Under the pieces are notes generated by a model that saw only the letters and a program-made list of their open reading frames with translations, was not told where the DNA came from and searched no databases. Of a DNA stretch of 64,000 nucleotides, positions 59,728 through 64,000 are shown one piece after another. The stretch spans positions 1-64,000 of the forward strand of contig JAFRRM010000019.1 of the NCBI GenBank assembly GCA_017428105.1. The letters run 5' to 3'. The stretch's first letter is position 1; each line of letters begins with the position of its first letter. This stretch comes from Lachnospiraceae bacterium (GTDB lineage Bacteria; Bacillota; Clostridia; Lachnospirales; Lachnospiraceae). A program made the position numbers and the translations under genes.

Positions 59728-62112
59728 TCAGTCGTTCAGCCAGCAGATATCGGCCCAGTCCTTGATGTAGTACTGGCTGTAGTCGTCATACTGGGACGGA
59801 TCGATGGTCATGTTCCAGCTGTAGTCGTAAGCCGCGCTGGTGTAACCGGTCGCGAAGTTGAACGCGCAGTACATAGGAGTGCCGGCATAGAAGCCGTACA
59901 CGGCCTGCTGATACAGTTCGTCAAGCATCGGGCCGAAGTCGCCCAGCTGGTTGTAGACCACCATGCCGCAAGCCGCGACGTTGGCGTTCTCACGGAAGCC
60001 GGTCTGCAGCAGGTCGGTGAACTCGTTAGGCGTGGTGCCGAACCAGTTGATGACCAGAGGCATGTAGTAGTCGTCGCCGACCTTCTCGGTCTTGTAAGCG
60101 CCGTCCATGGACTTGTAGTTGATGTCGTTCTCGGTGGCCAGATCGCCGGGGATCATCTTATAGCGGACGCCCTCGGTGTACTCGTTGCCGTCCTTGTCGT
60201 ATACCCAGCCGTTGGCCTCCAGCACTTCGATGGCGCTGTCGGAGGAGGTGGGATACGCATCCAGCATCATGCCCTGCTCAACGGCAGCCTGGTACATCCA
60301 GGAACCGCTGTAGTAAGGGCCATCCACAACGCCGCCGTAGCCGCCCGTGAAGGCCTTAGCGAAAGCAGCGCGGTCCATGCAGTAGGCAATAGCCTGACGG
60401 ACTTCGTGGAACTGAGCGGGGCCGTAGTCGCAACGGAAGCCAAGCTTGCCGTAGCCGGCGCGGCTGTAGTGAGTGTACACAGCCTTGTCGGGGTTGGCAG
60501 TCGCGTATTCGATGGCTTCGTCAGTGGCGGCGCCGCCGGTCACTTCGGCCAGAACATCGAGCTCGCCGGCCTTGAACTGTTCAAGCTGGGTGGCATCGAC
60601 GGTCTTGCGGTAGGTCACCTTCTCGATGGAAGGCTTCACGCCTTCGTAGTTGCCCTTGAATTCAGGGTTGATCACCAGGATAGCAGTGCTGTCGGTGGTG
60701 TCGAAGGAGTCGACCATGTAAGGGCCGGTGTAAGGCCAGGTCTTCCAGTTCTCTTCGGAGGTATCCTGGCAGGCGAACTTGATGCGGGCGGCATGCTTGT
60801 AGGTATCGCCGTCCACCTCATAGAAATCATCGCTCAGATACACGCCGTTGCCGTCATCCTGAATGGTGGCGCCGTCCAGGAACATGTCAGTGTAATAAGG
60901 GCTGAAGCCGGCATAGGTGATATCATAGAAGTAAGGGATGTAGGCGGCCGGGATGGTGATCGAGAAGGTGTGCTCATCGATCAGACGCAGGCCAGCTAAT
61001 TCCTTGGTGCCTTCTTCGCTGCCGGGGCCGGTGTACTTCGTGAAGTCAGGGCCGCCGACGACGGTGTTCAGGGACAAAGCACGGCCGGACGCCTGAGCGC
61101 CGACCTTGGAGGCCAGAGCCAGCTTGAAGGCCAGGTAATCCTTCGCAGTGATGGCTTCGCCGTTGGAGAACTTCAGATCATCGTTGATGGTGATGGTGAA
61201 GGTCTTGTTGCCGTCGGCATCGATCTCTTCGCTGTGATCCTTCACAACGGTCTCGTTCCAGACATAGCCGCCTTCCTTGGTGGTGGAGATGGTCTCCAGA
61301 CCGGTGATCATGTCGCCTACGTCAGAGTCGGAAGCGCCGGGGCTGGACTTGCCGAAGGTGGGATAACGGAACTGGCCGGACAGCTCGGTGGACTTGCCCA
61401 GGATGATGGTGCCATCCTTGGAGGTCCAGTCGATCAGAGCGCTGGACGGATCCCAGTAAGGGTTGGTGGGGTGATCTTCCACGCCTTCGATCTTGGCGTT
61501 GAAGAAGTTGTAGTACTCGTTGGAGTACAGGGGAACTTCGGGCAGCAGGTAGTTCCAGCGGGTGATGTAGAGTCTCCACCAGGCGGCGTACACATCGTCC
61601 GCGGTCTCGTATTCGGAACCTTCGGGATCAATGTTGTACACCATGGCCATGGTCAGGAAATCCAGACCCAGCTGATGCAGTTCGCCATCCACGTTGATGT
61701 AGGCAAAGCCGGTCTCGGGATCTTCGATCACGTCAGCGATCTTGATGTCCTGGCCGTACTTCTCATACAGAGAAGTATAATCAGTGCCATACTCCAGGCC
61801 GGCCAGCTTCAGAACGTCGAATTCGGGGTTTTCCACTTCTTCAGGGAATTCCGGTACGGGTTCTTCCGTAGGAGCTTCGGTAGGAGCTTCGGTGGGAGCT
61901 TCAGTAGGGGCTTCCGTGGGAGCTTCGGTAGGAGCTTCCGTGGGAGCTTCGGTGGGAGCTTCCGTGGTGGCGGGTTCCGGAGCCTTCGTGGTGGGGGCTT
62001 CGGTGGGAGCTGCCGTGGTGGGAGCCGCAGTGGTAGGGTCAGTCTTGCCGCCGCAGGCGGTGAGGCTGATGACCATCGCAACGGCTAACAACAGAGCCAG
62101 CAACTTTTTCAT
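59728..62112 (-). CDS. oppA: Oligopeptide-binding lipoprotein OppA
   Basis: A 794-residue lipoprotein. Signal peptide with the lipobox LTAC at about 17-20, a Thr/Ala/Pro linker with seven EAPT units (about residues 54-82), then an SBP_bac_5 domain with large extra loops. TFTITINDDLKFSNGEAITAKDYLAFKLAL and VRQAIAYCMDRAAFAKAF match the family; ordinary OppA is about 540-600 residues. ATG follows AAGGAGGAAAGACT. First gene of the opp operon. The ligand (peptide) is inferred. Confidence 0.93.
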   Translation of the reverse strand: MKKLLALLLAVAMVISLTACGGKTDPTTAAPTTAAPTEAPTTKAPEPATTEAPTEAPTEAPTEAPTEAPTEAPTEAPTEAPTEEPVPEFPEEVENPEFDVLKLAGLEYGTDYTSLYEKYGQDIKIADVIEDPETGFAYINVDGELHQLGLDFLTMAMVYNIDPEGSEYETADDVYAAWWRLYITRWNYLLPEVPLYSNEYYNFFNAKIEGVEDHPTNPYWDPSSALIDWTSKDGTIILGKSTELSGQFRYPTFGKSSPGASDSDVGDMITGLETISTTKEGGYVWNETVVKDHSEEIDADGNKTFTITINDDLKFSNGEAITAKDYLAFKLALASKVGAQASGRALSLNTVVGGPDFTKYTGPGSEEGTKELAGLRLIDEHTFSITIPAAYIPYFYDITYAGFSPYYTDMFLDGATIQDDGNGVYLSDDFYEVDGDTYKHAARIKFACQDTSEENWKTWPYTGPYMVDSFDTTDSTAILVINPEFKGNYEGVKPSIEKVTYRKTVDATQLEQFKAGELDVLAEVTGGAATDEAIEYATANPDKAVYTHYSRAGYGKLGFRCDYGPAQFHEVRQAIAYCMDRAAFAKAFTGGYGGVVDGPYYSGSWMYQAAVEQGMMLDAYPTSSDSAIEVLEANGWVYDKDGNEYTEGVRYKMIPGDLATENDINYKSMDGAYKTEKVGDDYYMPLVINWFGTTPNEFTDLLQTGFRENANVAACGMVVYNQLGDFGPMLDELYQQAVYGFYAGTPMYCAFNFATGYTSAAYDYSWNMTIDPSQYDDYSQYYIKDWADICWLND
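61860..61990 (-). repeat. Coding 12-bp tandem repeat (Glu-Ala-Pro-Thr linker)
   Basis: About seven 12-bp units encode Glu-Ala-Pro-Thr in the oppA linker. Units differ mainly at wobble positions. Such repeats expand by slippage and set the length of the lipoprotein tether. Confidence 0.85.
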
Positions 62113-62192
62113 AGTCTTTCCTCCTTAGAAAATTACATCAGTACCGCCCGTTTTCGGGCATAGTCATAGATACCGATGCTACTATACGTGCA

Positions 62193-62221
62193 ATTATAGG
62201 AAAACGCGCTTTTTTTGTCAA
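62193..62221 (-). promoter_or_regulatory. Consensus promoter of the opp operon
   Basis: -35 TTGACA (62221-62216), 17-bp spacer, -10 TATAAT (62198-62193). A leader of about 75 nt follows before the oppA ATG; no attenuator or riboswitch was recognised in it. Confidence 0.9.
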
Positions 62222-62257
62222 TACCTTTTGCCTTCCTTCGGGAGAAAAAAAGGAATA

Positions 62258-62286
62258 TTGACAGGGCGGCGATCCTTAACTATTAT
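62258..62286 (+). promoter_or_regulatory. Promoter of the small membrane protein gene
   Basis: TTGACA (62258-62263), 17-bp spacer, TATTAT (62281-62286). It leads to ATG 62316 with GAGG upstream and is divergent from the opp promoter. Confidence 0.75.
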
Positions 62287-62315
62287 AATGTAAAAAAGCC
62301 CCCCGAGGTACCTTT

Positions 62316-62771
62316 ATGAAGAAAGTGCGCCTGTTCGATTTCTCCGTCCCGGCCCTGCTGGCCGCCCTGATCGTCTTCCCGGTGATGGTCTATGCCTTTT
62401 ACGTGATGATCCGGTATCAGCACGTGAAGATCTTCTACGTCCTGCTGCCGCTGCTCCTGCTCGGCATCGGCTGGATCATCTTCGACATGGTCTTCCGGGC
62501 CGCCGTGATCGACGCGGACGGCGCCCGCTACCGGAAGCTCTTCATCCCGCGCGACCGCCTGGAGGTCGTGTCCGAATACGACATCCGCTTCCGCGAGCCC
62601 GTCTATTATCTGCGCGACCGCAATGAGGATTACCGGGAAGGGACGCCCAAGGAACTGGCCGCCAAACAGATACGGGTGCAGGCCACCATGGCCAACACCC
62701 GCAAACTGACCGAATACATGCATATGCCGCTCTCGCCCGTCAAGAAGCCGAAAGCGCGCTGGAAGAGATGA
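62316..62771 (+). CDS. Two-helix membrane protein
   Basis: A 151-residue protein with two transmembrane segments (PALLAALIVFPVMVYAFYVMI; FYVLLPLLLLGIGWIIFDMVF), then a small domain (AAVIDADGARYRKLFIPRDRLEVVSEYDIRF) and a basic C-terminus (SPVKKPKARWKR). It looks like a small bacterial PH-type or EbsA-like protein, but I do not recognise it. GAGGTACCTTT precedes ATG. Confidence 0.6.
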   Translation: MKKVRLFDFSVPALLAALIVFPVMVYAFYVMIRYQHVKIFYVLLPLLLLGIGWIIFDMVFRAAVIDADGARYRKLFIPRDRLEVVSEYDIRFREPVYYLRDRNEDYREGTPKELAAKQIRVQATMANTRKLTEYMHMPLSPVKKPKARWKR

Positions 62772-62778
62772 ACGACAA

Positions 62779-62806
62779 ACAGAGCGGTGCCGTCCGGTGC
62801 CGCTTT
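62779..62806 (+). terminator. Probable terminator of the small membrane protein gene
   Basis: AGCGG...CCGCT arms around an imperfect inner stem (CCG/CGG), followed by TTTTTT (62801-62806). It lies in the 37-bp gap before the convergent flavoprotein gene. Confidence 0.65.
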
Positions 62807-62808
62807 TT

Positions 62809-63489
62809 TCAGCCCCCGTTCACGATGCGGAGATACGTCTCCTTCGGGATCATGGGCCGTTCCAGTTCCGCCACCGTCCCGGCGGAAAGCGTCCCCGAAG
62901 CGGCGTACTCCTCTCCCGCTCTTTCAAACCGCGCCAGAAGCGGGTCCGCGGCGGGGGCGGCCTCCGGCACGTTCAGCAGGGGCGCCTCCGGCACGCACAC
63001 CATGTCCGGCGCGCGGAAGCAGTTCCGGCACTGGATGCGCAGCGCTTCGAAATTGCCGTTCCAGTCCGGGAAGCCGCAGCCGCAGATGACCAGGGTGCGG
63101 ATCTTCGAGAAATCCGCCAGCGCCTCATGGCGAACGGTGCCGTCGCTTTCTTCTGTCATCTTCATTTTGATCAGCGGGATGGTGCGGTCCAGCACCGCCT
63201 TGAGATGCGAAGGCATCCCGTAGCAGTACAGCGGGAAGCTCCAGATGATCAGGTCGGCGCTCCGGTACCGCTTCAGGATCGCATTCTGGTCGTCTTCGAT
63301 CACGCAGCGGCCGTCGCCCCGCGCCCAGCAGCCGAAGCAGCCGCGGCAGGGTGCGATCTCCTGATCGATCACGTGGACGATCTCGGTCTCGTGTGCCCCG
63401 CTCCGGTCCAGCCCTTTCAGAAATGCTTCCGTCAGACGGAACGTATCGCTCTTCTTTTTCGGACTCCCGTTCAGCACCAGGATCTTCAT
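62809..63489 (-). CDS. NADPH-dependent FMN reductase / flavodoxin-like protein
   Basis: A 226-residue flavodoxin-fold protein. MKILVLNGSPKKKSDTFRLTEAF is the FMN phosphate loop, ACRGCFGCWARGDGRCVIEDD is the Cys-containing loop seen in Fe-S or redox-linked members, and IIWSFPLYCYGMPSHLKAVLDR is the isoalloxazine loop. It overlaps the upstream regulator by 4 bp (ATGA) and is likely its regulated partner. Substrate unknown. Confidence 0.88.
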   Translation of the reverse strand: MKILVLNGSPKKKSDTFRLTEAFLKGLDRSGAHETEIVHVIDQEIAPCRGCFGCWARGDGRCVIEDDQNAILKRYRSADLIIWSFPLYCYGMPSHLKAVLDRTIPLIKMKMTEESDGTVRHEALADFSKIRTLVICGCGFPDWNGNFEALRIQCRNCFRAPDMVCVPEAPLLNVPEAAPAADPLLARFERAGEEYAASGTLSAGTVAELERPMIPKETYLRIVNGG

Positions 63490-64000
63490 GCTTTTCCTCC
63501 CGTCTTCCTCACGTCCAGCCGGAACAGCCCGTGGCGGCTGCAGCAGGCGTACAGCGCGCGCACCCGGCTCCGTCTGAAATAAGCTTCCGCACCGCCCTCC
63601 GGGTACAGTTTTACGAACTGCATACCCTGGTCCGATACGGCGGCCAGAAACGTGATGTAATGCTCTTTCGTCATCGGGTGGGCGACACGGACGTAGTATT
63701 CGTCTTCCGCGGTCTCCGCCTGTATGGCGTGTTCGGCGTCCGCCTCCTCCGCTTCCAGCGGGGGCAGCGCGATGCCGCAGCAGCTGACCGCGGCTTCGCC
63801 GATCGTCCGGATCACGTTGCCGCAGACCGGACAGAGGTAGAAGCGGCTCTTCAGCATATTGGCGCTGCGGTTGCGGTTCCGCACCGTTTCACCGGAAAAC
63901 AGTTCCGCCACGGAGATGCCCAGCGCTGCGGCCAGCGGCTCCAGCAGGCTCACGTCCGGCAGGCCCCGGCCCGTCTCCCACTTGCTGACCGCTTTTCCGC
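63486..64000 (-). CDS. XRE regulator fused to desulfoferrodoxin domain (5' end off window)
   Basis: Partial; the frame runs off the right edge and starts beyond 64000. The visible end of an XRE helix-turn-helix (GKAVSKWETGRGLPDVSLLE) is followed by AALGISVAELF. The C-terminal part is desulfoferrodoxin-like: a CPVCG...CCG cluster (centre I) and EHA, AHPMTKEH and C-S-R-H-G, which supply four His and one Cys of the superoxide-reductase iron site. The residue before the first His is Glu, where superoxide reductases have Lys. It is probably a redox or iron-sensing regulator of the FMN reductase gene behind it. Confidence 0.85.
   Translation of the reverse strand, partial: GKAVSKWETGRGLPDVSLLEPLAAALGISVAELFSGETVRNRNRSANMLKSRFYLCPVCGNVIRTIGEAAVSCCGIALPPLEAEEADAEHAIQAETAEDEYYVRVAHPMTKEHYITFLAAVSDQGMQFVKLYPEGGAEAYFRRSRVRALYACCSRHGLFRLDVRKTGGKA

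Noticed and set aside
61860..61990. Tandem repeats considered as CRISPR-like
   Set aside because: 12-bp in-frame units encoding EAPT with no spacers and no cas genes.

Overview
The window reads as chromosomal DNA of a GC-rich anaerobic Firmicute, most likely a Clostridia/Lachnospiraceae-type gut or rumen organism. This is inferred from the large Bacillus/Clostridia-type SRP RNA upstream of dnaX-ybaB-recR, the gmk-holB-ricT-trmN6-rsmI order, scpAB, a Gram-positive tad locus with DUF5702/DUF6382-type proteins and no secretin, a peptide-binding lipoprotein with a Glu-Ala-Pro-Thr linker, and a desulfoferrodoxin-fused XRE regulator. No prophage, insertion sequence, CRISPR array or tRNA gene was seen.

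Layout. 1-237: intergenic, with a leftward promoter whose -10 lies inside a 19-bp palindrome. 238-7302 (minus): dnaX-ybaB-recR, a large TPR protein, a DUF1538 membrane protein and a double PII-like protein. 7374-7610: SRP RNA. 7663-11678 (minus): a big anchored propeller-like protein, dCMP deaminase, and a Sua5-type tsaC with an apparently leaderless start. 11791-19612 (minus): a complete tad/Flp pilus operon (tadZ-tadA-tadB-tadC-flp-DUF5702-TadE-like-prepilin peptidase-TadE-like-DUF6382), divergent from glgB (19868-21748, plus). 21847-25815 (minus): rsmI, trmN6, ricT, holB, gmk. 25929-31020 (minus): ABC exporter, an in-frame TrmK/aldo-keto reductase fusion, scpB, scpA. 31129-33197 (minus): metallophosphoesterase and a TIR-MORN protein. 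33313-36012 (minus): kbl, tdh, acpS. 36061-40536 (minus): GT2 and rfbCDBA for dTDP-rhamnose.

40580-47256 (minus) holds a likely signalling module: GAF-ABC ATPase, FtsX-like permease, PAS-class III cyclase, a 44-aa ORF and a zinc-ribbon TPR membrane protein. 47410-53513 (plus): a DUF5058-like and a second membrane protein with an anchored M20 peptidase, then two CNNM/CBS transporters and tcdA. 53725-62112 (minus): an Opp-type oligopeptide transporter in which OppC carries a seven-bladed RCC1-like propeller and OppF a coiled-coil insertion of about 185 residues. 62316-64000: a small membrane protein, then an FMN reductase-like protein encoded just after an XRE-desulfoferrodoxin regulator that runs off the right edge.

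Housekeeping blocks (replication/repair, tRNA modification, chromosome segregation) are interspersed with surface and signalling systems. The most unusual items are the RCC1-decorated Opp transporter, the TIR-MORN protein, the GAF-ABC/cyclase cluster, the XRE-desulfoferrodoxin regulator and the overlapping or odd starts in the tad operon. Functions are inferred from sequence motifs only; no database search was run.
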